A program made the position numbers and the translations under genes. A model generated the notes under the pieces. The model worked only from the letters and a program-made list of their open reading frames with translations, was not told the origin of the DNA and did not search any database. A stretch of 64,000 bases of DNA from Narthecium ossifragum. Taxonomy: Eukaryota; Streptophyta; Magnoliopsida; Dioscoreales; Nartheciaceae. The DNA is taken from contig OY986968.1 of NCBI GenBank assembly GCA_963920575.1, positions 27,100,129-27,164,128 of the forward strand. The letters are read 5' to 3'. This document shows, in pieces, positions 11,421 through 22,193 of this stretch; the stretch's first letter is position 1; every line of letters begins with the position of its first letter.

Positions 11421-11594
11421 ATGAGGAGGTGTACAACATTGGTGCTAGAGAAGGCTACAGAAGCAGTGTATGATGTCACGAGTCTTCACCAGACTCCACA
11501 CTCAGACACCCCGCCAGAATTAGAAACAGTACCAACTGATGCCAAGAAACCTGGTGGATGTAATCCCTCCCGGGCAAGTAGTAGTTTAGTTTAG
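11421..11594 (+). CDS. Unrecognised 57-aa open frame, possible captured exon
   Basis: An ATG frame runs from 11421 to a TAG at 11592-11594 and encodes a polar peptide (contains LEKATEAVYDVTSLHQTPHS). A splice-acceptor-like ttttgcattag precedes it at about 11407-11417. It resembles no family I know. It lies about 330 bp upstream of a Helitron-type 3' end on the same strand, so it could be a gene fragment carried by that element. Chance cannot be excluded at this length. Confidence 0.2.
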   Translation: MRRCTTLVLEKATEAVYDVTSLHQTPHSDTPPELETVPTDAKKPGGCNPSRASSSLV

Positions 11595-11902
11595 AAGAGA
11601 TGCTTTGTATATATATTTGCCTTTCTATCAACAATTAGAGAATGATTAAAGTGACCAGTAGCATCCATTTGTGCATGGACAACCTCTCTAAGTTTTCTTT
11701 TGCTTTTAATATTTGGCTTACTATTGTAATGGAAGTTGTGTATATGTAAATCTTCATTTTTATTTTCCCATTTTTGTAGATTATAAAATTGTTGTAGCTC
11801 ATTCATATGTTATCAATCCAAAATGGTGGCAATGTTTCCATCACCATTGTGTCCAGATGTCCGTGCTAGGTTATATAACGAAAAAAACATGATCAAATTT
11901 AA

Positions 11903-11929
11903 ACCGTGTCTTGCACGGGTTCACACTAG
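11903..11929 (+). mobile_element. Helitron 3' terminus (5' end not located)
   Basis: A stem-loop CCGTG-tctt-GCACGG is followed by gttcacaCTAG and then T. This is the usual Helitron 3' end, of a family different from the array at 7.6-9.7 kb. I could not place the matching 5' TC end. The stretches 11137-11420 and 11595-11902 otherwise show no gene. Confidence 0.5.
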
Positions 11930-12170
11930 TGTGTGTATATATATATATATAATTGTTCCAGGTTTCACGTCATGTAGCAACCTCGATCGATTTATTTTAG
12001 ATAAAACACACACAGGCAAGCATACAAAATGCTTTTTTAATTTTATATCCACACACGCGAGACACAGACCTTTCTTTTTTCCAATGTGAGAGAGAGCCCC
12101 ATGCATATATCATGTATTCGCTAGCAGAATGCTTCTGATCTGGACGTTGAACTTGAGTTTCGTGGGCTAG

Positions 12171-13217
12171 CTAACGAGGAGGGCATCCATAATAAGCTGA
12201 GCAACCTCTGCCGGGTGGGTGTTGGGGAACAGAGGGTGGGCCGGGTAGAGGGCATCCATTATAAACTGTGCAAGGTCTGCCGCCGGGATTGCCATTGCGA
12301 ACAGCGGGTGGGCTGCGTAGAGGTCCAATTCCCACCTTGTATCCAATACTCTTCTCGTCTTCACTGCTCCCTGCACCAATTTGATGACGTCATGCACGGT
12401 CACCAAAAAAAAAACAAAGAAAGAAAGAAAACAGATAGAGAATGAAAAGAAATGATGGTATATATCTCGTTCTTTCTAGTCAATTGTGTTGGACTTGATC
12501 CAATCTGTCCACATAAGGTGGACCACATTCACAACAAACCAAGTTTAAGTGATTCATAAGGTTTAAGAGTTCAAGATCTATTCAAATCCTGATTTGAAAT
12601 GATATGTCAGTTGTATTGTGATAACCCGTATATTTAAATATCTTAACAGGAGATATTCCTTGATGGGTTAGGATTATCTATATGTTATTATAAATAGGGA
12701 CTTGGTTCTCTCTCGGCTACATACGGTTTTAGGGTTCCCCATCTACCACACATACGGAGTAGTCAGGGAGTGGAAACCAAGAATCCTAAATCTCTGAGAT
12801 CAAATCATCTCAAAAAGAATTTAGCGATGTCGAGTATGTTTTTATCGCATAAAGTTTCAGATCTGCATGTTTGATGTATGTAGATCTATATGGTTTTATT
12901 CCATGAATTGGTGTCTTAATATATATACATGTTATCAATTATTTGGCTCGGGGAATCAAACATAAAAGAAAGAAAACAAGCTGAGAAGATCAGATGGAAA
13001 AAGAAGAAGAAGAAGGCAAATTCAGTTCAATTCTCAACATGACCTTTTGCTTGTGGGATTGGAGATATGGTGATGAATTGATGATGAGGATATAGATATA
13101 TATACCAGCTGTTGAGGTTGTGTTTGGCAATTCCCCAGCAGCCATGGCGTTGCGGATGTATAAACTGGTTGAAAACAGCAAGACAAAGTAGAACATGATG
13201 GTGGCTCTCCTCAGCAT
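12171..13217 (-). CDS. Small secreted four-cysteine peptide precursor, two exons (RALF-like?)
   Basis: Exon 1 is 13217-13106 and exon 2 is 12370-12171, with a GT-AG intron of 735 bp; the 312-nt CDS encodes 103 aa. Residues 1-28 form a signal peptide (hydrophobic core IMFYFVLLFSTSLYI, then NAMA). The mature part has four cysteines in two C-x5-C pairs, GRPCTVYNGCP and GRGCSAYYGCP, which look like an internal tandem duplication. The IGY motif and a C-terminal RGCS-x4-C recall RALF peptides, but the full RALF pattern and its processing site are absent. I infer an extracellular role. Exon 1 is conserved in two other copies in the window, which supports the start at 13217 over an upstream ATG at 13286. 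No homologue is certain. Confidence 0.6.
12487..12914 (+). mobile_element. Probable Ty1-copia LTR remnant in the peptide-gene intron
   Basis: The stretch starts TGTTGGACTTGATCC and has a TATA-like TATAAATAGGG near 12689. It ends near ttccatga, followed by attggtgtc, which resembles a primer-binding-site start. The right end is uncertain and no exact target duplication was found. It is placed inside the intron between the two peptide exons. Confidence 0.4.
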
Positions 13218-13306
13218 CTTCTTATTTGCATACAAATTAAGCTTGCTAAATTGTACCACGTTCAGTAGAAGATGGATGAAGGCCAATGAACAGCTGGGAG
13301 AGCCTC

Positions 13307-13315
13307 TTTATAAAG
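13307..13315 (-). promoter_or_regulatory. TATA box of the small-peptide gene
   Basis: TTTATAAAG (symmetrical core TTATAA) lies about 90 bp upstream of the chosen ATG at 13217. The same block, including gggagcctctt before it, precedes exon 1 in the copies at 30.96 kb and 37.27 kb. Confidence 0.55.
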
Positions 13316-13559
13316 ACCAAAGGAAGGGATGTTGTGTGGATGTACTTAATCGTGGAATATGCCACAAGTCATGGCTTGAATGAGTCCACAAAAGCCACAT
13401 TTTTTCTTTGGCATGGTATTGAATCGCTGGTGTTTGTGCTAGCGATGGATCGTGAGAGATCTTGGATATTAGCCATAGGATGATTACCCGGTCCGTGATT
13501 ACCCGGTCCAGACCGGGTATCACCTCCTACCCGGGGCGGGCCGGGCCGGATGGACACCC

Positions 13560-13800
13560 TGAAGGGGAATGATTCCTCAGCACAATTGTAGCTGGGAGAG
13601 ATTGCATCATTATATAAGAGAAGGTGTACAGCTGTACTCTAGGAGATTGCCTAGAGGAAACTAACCAAAGAAACAGGGATCTATACATATCTATGAGATA
13701 CATTGAGATCTATACATATCTACGAGATACACTAAGATATTGTCATATCTTTAGAATTAGTAGATGATTCTAATTGATTGCCAATCATATCTACACCATT
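13560..13800 (-). repeat. Copia 3' LTR
   Basis: On the element's own strand it begins TAATGGTGTAG and ends CCTTCA. The polypurine tract GAGGGGGGG lies directly upstream on that strand (about 13801-13812). It carries atatct/atctatacatat-type short repeats and a TATATAAG box. Confidence 0.85.
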
Positions 13801-14955
13801 ACCCCCCCTCAAGAGAACCGTGGATGCAGGAGAAACGGAGAGCTTGCTTCGAAATAGAACAAATAAATGTTTGGGAACATTCTTGGTGAAGACATCAGCG
13901 AGTTGCAGCTCGGAAGGAACGAATTGCAAACAGATGACCCCGCTAGCCACCAGCTCCCGCACAAAATGGTAATCAATTGCTATATGCTTCGACCGAGACC
14001 TGGTGACAGGATTAGAGGCCATGAAGATCGCACTCTTACTATCACAAAGAATACGGGGTGTCGTAGACGAAGGAAGACAAAGGTCACGAAGTAGTTGCGC
14101 AAGCCATGTAACCTCTGCAGCTGTGAAGGCCAGAGCTCGATACTCAGATTCAGCGCTAGAACGGGCTACAGTAGTCTGCTTCTTGGCGCTCCAAGACACG
14201 AGATTGCGACCAAGAAAAACAGCATAACCAGAAGTCGACCTTCTAGTATCCGGGCATCCTGCCCAATCAGCGTCGGAATATGCCAGCAATTCATGAGGAG
14301 AGGTTGCGGAAATACATAAACCATGATCGTATGTACCCTTAACATATCGAAGAATGCGTTTGATGGCCCGATAATGCTCAGCTGTAGGGGCGTGCATGAA
14401 TTGGCAGACCGCATTAACACTGTGCGAGAGATCCGGCCGAGTGATTGTTAAGTATTGAAGGGCACCAGCAAGCGATCGAAAGAGAGTGGGATCTTCAAAA
14501 ACAGCTCCATCAGAAGCCAGATGCTCTCCAACAACAGACGGTGTAGCAATAGGAGCACAATCGGACATATTGGCACGTTCAAGCAAGTCTTTGGCATATT
14601 TGGATTGACTTAAGAACATGCCTGTCTTTGTGCGTTGAACCTCAATGCCAAGAAAGTAATGGAGATCGCCAAGATCTTTCATAGAAAATTCATGACTAAG
14701 TTTGGCAATAAGAGAATGAAGCAGTGAGGGAGAGCTACCAGTGATGACCATATCATCGACGTAAAGGAGAAGATAGATAGTCCCAAGCTTTGTGTTGTAC
14801 ACAAAGAGAGAGGAATCGGCTGGACTAGAGTGAAACCCAAGTTTGAATAGAAAGTTGCTGAACCGTTCAAACCATGCTCGAGGGGCCTGCTTAAGGCCAT
14901 ATAACGCCTTCTGAAGACGACAAACATGATTAGGATGGCTAGGATCGACATAACC
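13801..14955 (-). pseudogene. Copia pol: reverse transcriptase C-terminal half and RNase H
   Basis: This frame carries the catalytic YVDDMVITG motif, the FLGIEV region, and an RNase H domain (YSDADWAGC, SSAESEYRA, LCDSKSAI, ADVFTK). The coding frame proper ends at about 13808. It is out of frame with the upstream pol segment; the break is a one-base loss in a C-run near 14955, just after the codons for MEQPP. As it stands the enzyme cannot be made as one polypeptide. Confidence 0.85.
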
Positions 14956-16328
14956 GGGGGCTGCTCCATGTAGACCTCCTCGCCAAGTTCGCCATGTAAG
15001 AAGGCATTCTTAACATCAAGCTGACGTAATGACCATCCAAATGTTGTAGCAATAGATAGAATGACGCGGACAGTGGCAGGGCGTACCACCGGGCTAAAAG
15101 TGTCGGAAAAGTCTAAACCAGGCACCTGGGTGTAGCCCTTGGCCACCAAACGCGCCTTATAGCGCTCCACGGAACCATCAGAGTTGAGCTTCATTTTGAA
15201 AACCCAACGACAGCCGACAACGTTGTGAGAGTTAGGCCGCGGAACCAAAACCCAAGTGTGATTTTGATCAAGGGCACGTATCTCCTCATCCATAGCACTT
15301 AGCCACTCAGAGTGCCGGGCAGCAGATCTGAACCCCTTGGGCTCCTTAATAGACAGAAGAGACTGATACAACGGAGTACGAGGTAACACACACAAAGCAT
15401 AAGGGGCACGAGACTTTACAATCCCGGCTTTGCCTCGGGTGACCATGGGATGTGTATTGACAGCTGCTGGCGGGTTTGGAGCAGGTGGGGTAGGCGTAGG
15501 TTGCAGAGCAGGACCAGGAGGTAACGGAAGCACAGAGCTATCAATACAAGGCAAGCATGGAGGCTTGTGCTTCGTGGGCTGAGCAACCGGAGCTGCAGGA
15601 GAAGATACACTAGGAAAAATAGCTGAACAGTCAGGGAAACTAACAAGATCAGCATGATATTTGGAGAGATCAGGAACTTTCTCAACAAAAGGAAACAAAG
15701 TCTCATAGAATAAGACATGTCGAGAAATAAAAATATACTGTGTATTTGCATCCAGGCAGCGATAACCCTTATGAAGGGGACTGTACCCAAGAAAAATACA
15801 CGGTGAAGAACGAGGAGATAGCTTATGTGGGGAATGATCTCGCAAATATGGAAAACATAAGCACCCAAAGGTGCGTAACATGGAATAGGGAGGAGATTTA
15901 CCGTAAAGCATGGAGTAGGGAGTACTGCCGTCAAGAGCTGGTGTTGGCATGCGGTTGATGAGATAACTCGCTGTAGAGAATGCCTCAACCCAGTAAGTGA
16001 GTGGGACATGCGAGTGAAACATCAGAGTAAGTCCGGTTTCAGTAATGTGGCGGTGCTTACGCTCAGCGGTACCGTTCTGGTTATGCGTATACGGACAAGA
16101 TATACGGTGAATAATGCCACACGCAGCCAAGTGAGATTTGAATGAATTACTAGTAAACTCAGAACCCCCATCACATTGGAATTGTTTAATAGATGTGGAG
16201 AATTGATTTTCGACAAGGCGCTGGAAACGCAAGAAAACATCAAAGAAATCACTCTTACGCTTCAAAGGATAAAACCAAGTATAGCGGTTGTAGTCATCGA
16301 TGAAAACCACAGTACCGAAATCCTCCAT
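14955..16328 (-). pseudogene. Copia pol: integrase core and reverse transcriptase N-terminal part
   Basis: The frame encodes the rve integrase core with visible catalytic residues ([35 protein letters not shown]), a CFLGYSP-like C-terminal region, and the start of reverse transcriptase ([33 protein letters not shown]). It is separated from gag by frameshifts near 16320 and 16455. Confidence 0.85.
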
Positions 16329-16396
16329 AAGAGACAGTTGGAGATGGTCCCCACAAGTCAGAGTGAATTAATTCAAGAGGATTAGAGCTATGATGT

Positions 16397-17836
16397 TCAC
16401 GAAGAGAGAATGGTAAACGATGGCTTTTGCCCAAACGACATCCAACACAGTTTCGAGTCATGATCCTTTAAACAATCTAAAAGACAGATAACACCTTTAT
16501 TATTCAAAGACTCAAGGATTCGAAAGGAAGGATGTCCTAGCCTAGCGTGCCATACATGAGAGGAGGCACGCAGAGCAGTAGAACGAATAGAAGATAAAAA
16601 AACAGAATGAGAGCGATCAAGCACATAGAGTCCGTCATCAACGCATCTACCGGTGGCCAACACCGCTCCCGTTGACAGATCCTGCACGGTAAAACCAGAG
16701 GAAGTAAAGGTTACTGAGCAATGATTGCCATGAGTAAGTTTACTAATAGAGAGAAGGTTCTTGGTAAGGCCAGGAACCACAAGAACATTGGATAACAGTA
16801 AAGAACTAGAGGGAACGATAGAAGAAATGGAACCAGTTTGCGAAATGGCTAAGGATTGGCCATTCCCAACATACACACGGTCAGTACCCGAGTAGGCCGC
16901 GGAATGATCGAGCCCCGAGTCATCAGGTGTCATGTGTGCAGTTGCCCCAGTATCAGTGTACCACTCGGAAGGAGGCGGATCCTGCAGAGAAACAGAGGAC
17001 AAGGCTTCAACAATGTTAGCAGACTTGTCCTTCTTCTTGTAGCGCTGCCAACAAGTACGAGCGGAGTGCCTGTCTTTGCCACAGATTTGACATTTAGTAT
17101 CCGACTTGCGCTTCGGCGGAGGACCATCAGATCGGTTATTGTAGGCGTTGGACACACCCTTGGACGGCTTGCTATTGCCGCGGGGACCAGAGAAGGAGCC
17201 ACTGCGGTGAGCAGTAAAGGCAGCGTTCTGAGAGACAGAACCTTCCAAGGAGCGCATGAAGATATCATGACTAATAGCCTTGGGCACCAAATCTGCAAAG
17301 GAAGGCAGAGGACATTGGGACATCATAGTAGTGGAGAAAGATGCAAAATCACCGCCCAGGCCGCGCAGGAACCAGTGTAATTTGTCAATAGGATCCAACG
17401 GCCGGCCAATAGCGGCCAATTGATCACAGCCGGTCTTGAAGATCCGAGCATACTCCGCAACAAATCGAGAGCCTTTCTTCAGTAGTTGGAGATCATCTTT
17501 CAATTGGATCTCGCGCGCTTTCGATATGTTAGAGAAGGAAGCTTCAAGAGCCAACCAAGCCTCTCGAGACGTAGTCGCCCCGAGAATCTCACCCATCGCC
17601 TCTTCAGTCAAGGAAGAGTAGATGAGACTCAGCAACGTCTGATCCGTTGCACGCCATTGCTGAAAGTCTGGATTCACCACATCGTTGCCGGATTGATCTT
17701 TGACAGTCGCAGCAGGAACCGGGAAGGAGCCATCAATGAACTGGAGAAGATCTTGGATGGTCAACAGGGGAAGAAACTGACTTTTCCACAGCAAGTAGTT
17801 GGAGGAGCTAAGTTTGACGGTAACCATATGAACCAT
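16397..17836 (-). pseudogene. Copia gag, CCHC zinc knuckle and protease
   Basis: This frame starts with MVHMVTVKLSSSNYLLWKS, a UBN2-type copia gag. It carries a CCHC knuckle (CQICGKDRHSARTC) and an aspartic protease motif (WYTDTGATAHM). It ends in the pre-integrase zinc region (HVWHARLGHPS) and then runs out of frame near 16455. The start lies about 90 bp inside the 5' LTR border, as expected. Confidence 0.85.
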
Positions 17837-17902
17837 GGTGCTTAGAGGAAAGGGAGATGGAAGAAGAGGAAGAGGCCATATGGATCAAGGAGGGATGTGA
17901 GT

Positions 17903-17923
17903 CTCGTTAGACGTCTGATACCA
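17903..17923 (-). other. Copia primer-binding site
   Basis: Immediately inside the 5' LTR the minus strand reads TGGTATCAGACG, close to the initiator-Met-tRNA complement TGGTATCAGAGC used by most plant copia elements. Confidence 0.75.
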
Positions 17924-18165
17924 TGAAAGGGAATGATTCCTCAGCACAATTGTAGCTGGGAGAGATTGCATCATTATATAAGAGAAGGTGTACAGCTGTA
18001 CTCTAGGAGATTGCCTAGAGGAAACTAACCAAAGAAACATGGATCTATACATATCTATGAGATACATTGAGATCTATACATATCTACAAGATACACTAAG
18101 ATATTGTCATATCTTTAGAATCAGTAGATGATTCTAATTGATTGCCAATCATATCTACACCATTA
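17924..18165 (-). repeat. Copia 5' LTR
   Basis: On the element's strand it begins TAATGG and ends CCCTTTCA. It has about four mismatches to the 3' LTR. With the caccc duplication as border the ends are TA...CA rather than TG...CA; one or two bases of ambiguity remain because of the neighbouring tgta. Confidence 0.85.
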
Positions 18166-18177
18166 CACCCCTAGGCT

Positions 18178-18775
18178 ATATTTTTATCTTTTTAACTTCA
18201 TTTTTATTTTATTTTAATTTTGTTTTTATCTTTTTAACTCTATTTTCATCTTTTTAAATGCATTTTCATCTTTTTAAATGTATTTTTATATTTTTCAATT
18301 CATTTATATCTTTTTTAAATGCATATTTATCTTTTCAAATTCACTCCTATCCTTTTAAATGCATTTTTAGCTTTCATGCATTTTCATTTTTTTAATATGT
18401 ATTTTCACTTTTTCAAATTCATTTTTCATCTTTTAAATGCATTTTTATCTTTCCTGCATTTTCATCTTCTTACCTCCATTTTTATCTTTTTAACTTTATT
18501 TTCTTCTTTTAAAGTCCATTTTCATCTTTTTAAATGCATGTTCATTTTTTTAAATTCATTTTCATATTTTTAAATTCATTTTTATCTTTCTTGAATTTTC
18601 ATCTTTTTAGCTCCATTTTTATCTTTTTTAACTTTATTTTTATCTTTTTAACTCCATTTTCATATTTTTAAATGCATTTTCATATTTTTAAATGTATTTT
18701 CATCTTTTTGAATATATTTTTATCTTTCTTGTATTTTCATCTTTTTAACTCAATTTTTATCTTTTTAAATGAGAA
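18178..18775. repeat. Degenerate T-rich minisatellite
   Basis: About 600 bp consist of variants of ttttcatctttttaaatgca, with period near 20-30 bp and drift between copies. The open frame it contains (18319-18573) is a by-product of the repeat. Confidence 0.8.
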
Positions 18776-18989
18776 TAAATGGTTTAATGTAATCAACAAA
18801 GATGAAAATGACTCGAGGGAAAAAGAAAGACCAAAATGACTCAAGGACGGCAACAGCATCCGCCGGCCAAGGAAATCGATGTGTTCGATGAGGAAGAGGC
18901 TGCTAGGAGATTTGTCCCTAATTGCTCTAGTAGTATGTGTTCTTCCTAGTGGAGAACCAAGCCCTTGGGCTTAACTGTTCAAAAAAAAG
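18776..18989. other. Unassigned spacer
   Basis: I see no gene. It holds a short block, ggacggcaac(a/c)gcatccg and on to ggccaaggaaatcg (about 18845-18878), that recurs at about 29657-29690. Confidence 0.4.
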
Positions 18990-19350
18990 AAGAAAGCATT
19001 CCATTGCGCATGACAATAGCAAAAAATCTATTATCGAGAGTATCATGCAATCAAAGATTCCACCAAGTCTTCCGACTAGTCTTTTTTCCACGAGAGCTGT
19101 CCCCTTCATTACGCTAATTAATGCAAAAACGATAGGTCTGGCTGCATGCATTGGAGGGTTATGAAATCTTTATAAAGGATAGTTGGAATGCCTTTAATAT
19201 CAGCAAGAAAACATATCCACAGCAGTACAGCACGTCCGTCCTAACTAGTACCAATGGAAGTGCTCCCTCATCTTCGCAACTTAGGAATACTTCTCCTCCT
19301 TTGCTTACACCTCTAGACTCTTGGTCCTCAATTTGTAATACGTCTCCTCC
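18990..19350 (+). pseudogene. Duplicated promoter and first ~90 bp of the LRR receptor kinase at 24.0 kb
   Basis: The segment parallels 23763-24130: shared blocks include cattccattgcgcatg, gattccaccaagtcttcc, cgataggtctggctgcatgc and the TATA-containing ctttataaaggata. It then reaches an ATG at 19254 that begins the same signal-peptide coding sequence. Homology ends after the codons for LDSWSS. Only the 5' end was copied or kept, so it encodes no receptor. Confidence 0.85.
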
Positions 19351-19360
19351 TGATTTGTAA

Positions 19361-19800
19361 TGATCAAATTTGGCGGGCCTGCAATTGATTACTATTCTAT
19401 GGCCTATAGTAGCGAATCTCAACTATCAAATTGTGCATCGATAGCTGACAGAATGTGCATATATCGATTATTGAGAAGCAAAACTTTAAAGTAGGTGAGA
19501 AAATGATGCATGGTAGAAAAATAGGAGGATAATTTGATCTCAGCCCCCTACCTGGAAGCACAAATCGTCCTTCCTACAATACCAAATCAATTACAGGCTC
19601 CGATTTGATAAAACTCAACCCAAGTGAAGGAGAAATAATCTCCAGCTTCTTCATGGCTTAGGATTACTTCTCCCACTCGTTGTCAGGAGTACGTATAGTG
19701 ACATCTTGTGCTAGGGAAGTGAAGATTGGATGGTTGATGTGAAGTATGTGGTATAGCTCATTCTCAAATATTTTGAGAGAAAATTAAAAACAGGATACCA
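19361..19800 (+). repeat. Older, diverged third copy of part of the segmental duplication
   Basis: It aligns with 10190-10590 and 21270-21680 (shared blocks gcgggcctg/ggtgggcctg, aggaggataatttgat, cttaggattacttctcccac) with many substitutions. It directly follows the LRR-kinase 5' fragment, just as the 22.2-23.7 kb copy precedes the full kinase gene. Confidence 0.7.
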
Positions 19801-19989
19801 GTTGTGGTTGCAGATGAAAAGTGAACTCCAAACTTTTTATTACACGATCGATCCGTCATTCAAAGACCAGAAACTCAGCTAGTTTCTGAACCTGCTCAAT
19901 TTTTTCTCTTCGGTTTTTTGCAACCAACCATACATGCATATAGAATGACTGACAGAAAAGTGACACTTCTCCTCTTTCAGTTTTCAATA

Positions 19990-22193
19990 TTATATTACAT
20001 CATCATCATAAAATATGAGGTTGCAATGTGCTATAAAGACTTGGAATCTTTTTTCTTCAGAGAATTAAGCTCGACGACGACAAATAGAACACATCAAAGC
20101 TAGAGAGCGATTGAAAGACTTGGAATTTGGAAGTGTGTACTACAATTTCTGTTTTTTTTGTTTTAATAGTTCAGCCCAAAGGCTAGTATATAGATAAAAT
20201 TACTGCAGACCGTCCAAGGTTGGTAGGGGGTAATATAATCATAAAATAGGTCTCGGGTTCTATTCCGCAAAAAATCAGAGGAAAGGGTTATGATATGCCA
20301 AAAGCAAATATAGAGGATCCAAATCGACAAAAAATTCTAATAAAAAACTACAATTCCTACCATTATTCCACGGTTTCCAACCAAATACTTTTTCCTTATT
20401 GCAAGCACTTAAATACCGATTTATGCTTACTTTTCAACCAAACATCAAAAGTTGAATAACTTTACCCCCATTAATTATCCCAACTTTTCTAGCCACAAAT
20501 ATTTGTATTTAGGGAATAAGCAATTCTAGAATACGACAACAAATAAAATTTTCATAATTACCATAACTAAGATTATGTTTATTGAATATATACCTTGAAC
20601 GATAAAAACTATATTCATTTAATGATGTGACGAGATAAAAATACAAATATTTTCTTTTTTGATAGAACGAGGATAAAAAAAAAGAAGGATATAAGAAAAT
20701 TACTTCTTATCCCATAGGGCTCGTTTGTTTTATGGTATTATAAGTGGGATATGATTAGTAATCATATGGACTCCACTTTATTCCATATTTGGTGTGATTT
20801 TAAGCACGGGATAAATAATCCCATTGGGACTCCATATCACATGTACATGGGATAAAATAATCTCAAGGGGAGGTGGGATATGTAATCCCATGAGATAATA
20901 TCCATTGGATTAAAAAATAAAAAAAGTTTAAATACTTGATTAAATCTTCTCCCATCTTATCATTTGTCTTATTAAATATGAGATAAGAGTTTAACCCCTC
21001 ACATCATCTCATGGGAAAATATATCTCGGGATATAATTTTTCGGGAGATTATATCCACCCATGTCATGTCTCGCGAAACAAACGTGGCCATAGTGTTTTG
21101 GAGGGGGGGCGCATTCTAAATACACAATATGTTCAATTTTTATTTTACATCCAGGGGTTGTTTTTCCTTCTTTTTTTTTTAAATGTCATTTTAGTAGAGA
21201 ATCCTTGGCCATAAGTATGTGATTCCAAACTTATGAGCAAAGATTTCAAATGCAAATGACCTGATTTGTAATTATCGAATTTGGTGGGCCTGTAATTGAT
21301 TGCTACTGTACGCCCTATGGTAACAAATCTCAACCATAAAAAATTGGGCATTGATAGCTGACAGATTGTGCATCGACTATTGAGAGTAAAAACTTTAAAG
21401 TAGGAGGGTAATGATAGTAGAAAAATAGGAGGATAATTTGATCTCAGCCATCAATACACAAATCATCATGCAATAGCAAATCAATTACAAGCTTTGATTT
21501 GATAAAACACAACACAAGTGATCGAGAAATATTCTCCAATTTTTTCATGACTTAGGATTACTTCTCCCACTTGTTTAATACAGCGATATCTTGTCTTAAA
21601 GAAGTGAAGATCGGATAGTTGATGTGAAGAATGACATATAACTCTCACTTTTTAATATAATATTATGACCATTTACGTGTATACTCTTATTAGGGGTGTG
21701 CAACGGGTCTGGTCACACGGCCATAACTCCCACATGTTAATTTTGCACACCCTTATGACCCGCTCATTAACCTGCTATTTTTTAACAGGTAAACGGGTTG
21801 ACATGTAAATGGGTAAACATGTGCTTGTTAACTCGTTTAACCTGCTATTTTTTCAGGATTCTAGGATGATTTCTCAACCTTATTCATATCTCTAATTAGC
21901 CACCTTCCAAACAAAAAAGCTAAAGCACGCTATTTGCTTGAGTACAACATAAGAAGGCAACAGTATTGATATTTCAGGACTGAAAATAATTTCAACATAC
22001 ATATCACGAAATATAAAACAGTATGGCAAGAGACATGACCAATAGTGGGCTAGGGCATCAACGCGAGTGGAGTGGGACACTGGGTCCACCGGTTCAGTGA
22101 GATAGTGGGATGCTATGCTGAAAATAATGGGTCATTGTGTTGAGTCAGCGGGTGACTCGGGTTGGACCATATGTCATTTTTCAATGATTTAAT
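19990..22193 (+). repeat. Segmental duplication, copy 2 (empty-site reference)
   Basis: This is the uninterrupted counterpart of 6597-11137. It lacks the LINE at 7181-7432 and the Helitron array at 7604-9668. Sequence identity is high, with scattered single-base changes and short indels. It shows no functional gene. Confidence 0.85.
20717..21089. mobile_element. Intact TIR MITE (paralogue of the one at 7588-10018)
   Basis: Ends GGGCTCGTTTGTTT and, reversed, GGCCACGTTTGTTTCGC are bordered by ata on both sides. The undisturbed Helitron target A|T lies at 20732-20733. Confidence 0.6.

Larger units (their letters stand above)
13560..18165 (-). mobile_element. Ty1-copia retrotransposon, nearly complete, frameshifted
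   Basis: Two LTRs of about 242 bp (13560-13800 and 17924-18165) bracket gag, protease, integrase, reverse transcriptase and RNase H in copia order on the minus strand. The flanking 5-bp target duplication is caccc (13555-13559 and 18166-18170). The LTRs differ at about four sites (roughly 98% identical), so the insertion is recent. It sits inside a hAT-like terminus whose TIR reads TAGGGGTGTCCATCC on the minus strand. Gag style and domain order suggest the Ale/Retrofit group; that is inference. Confidence 0.9.

Noticed and set aside
12215..12445. Plus-strand frame rich in Cys
   Set aside because: It is antisense to exon 2 of the peptide gene, which has splice sites, a signal peptide in exon 1 and related copies to support it.
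18319..18573. 84-codon Phe-rich open frame
   Set aside because: It is produced by the T-rich repeat.
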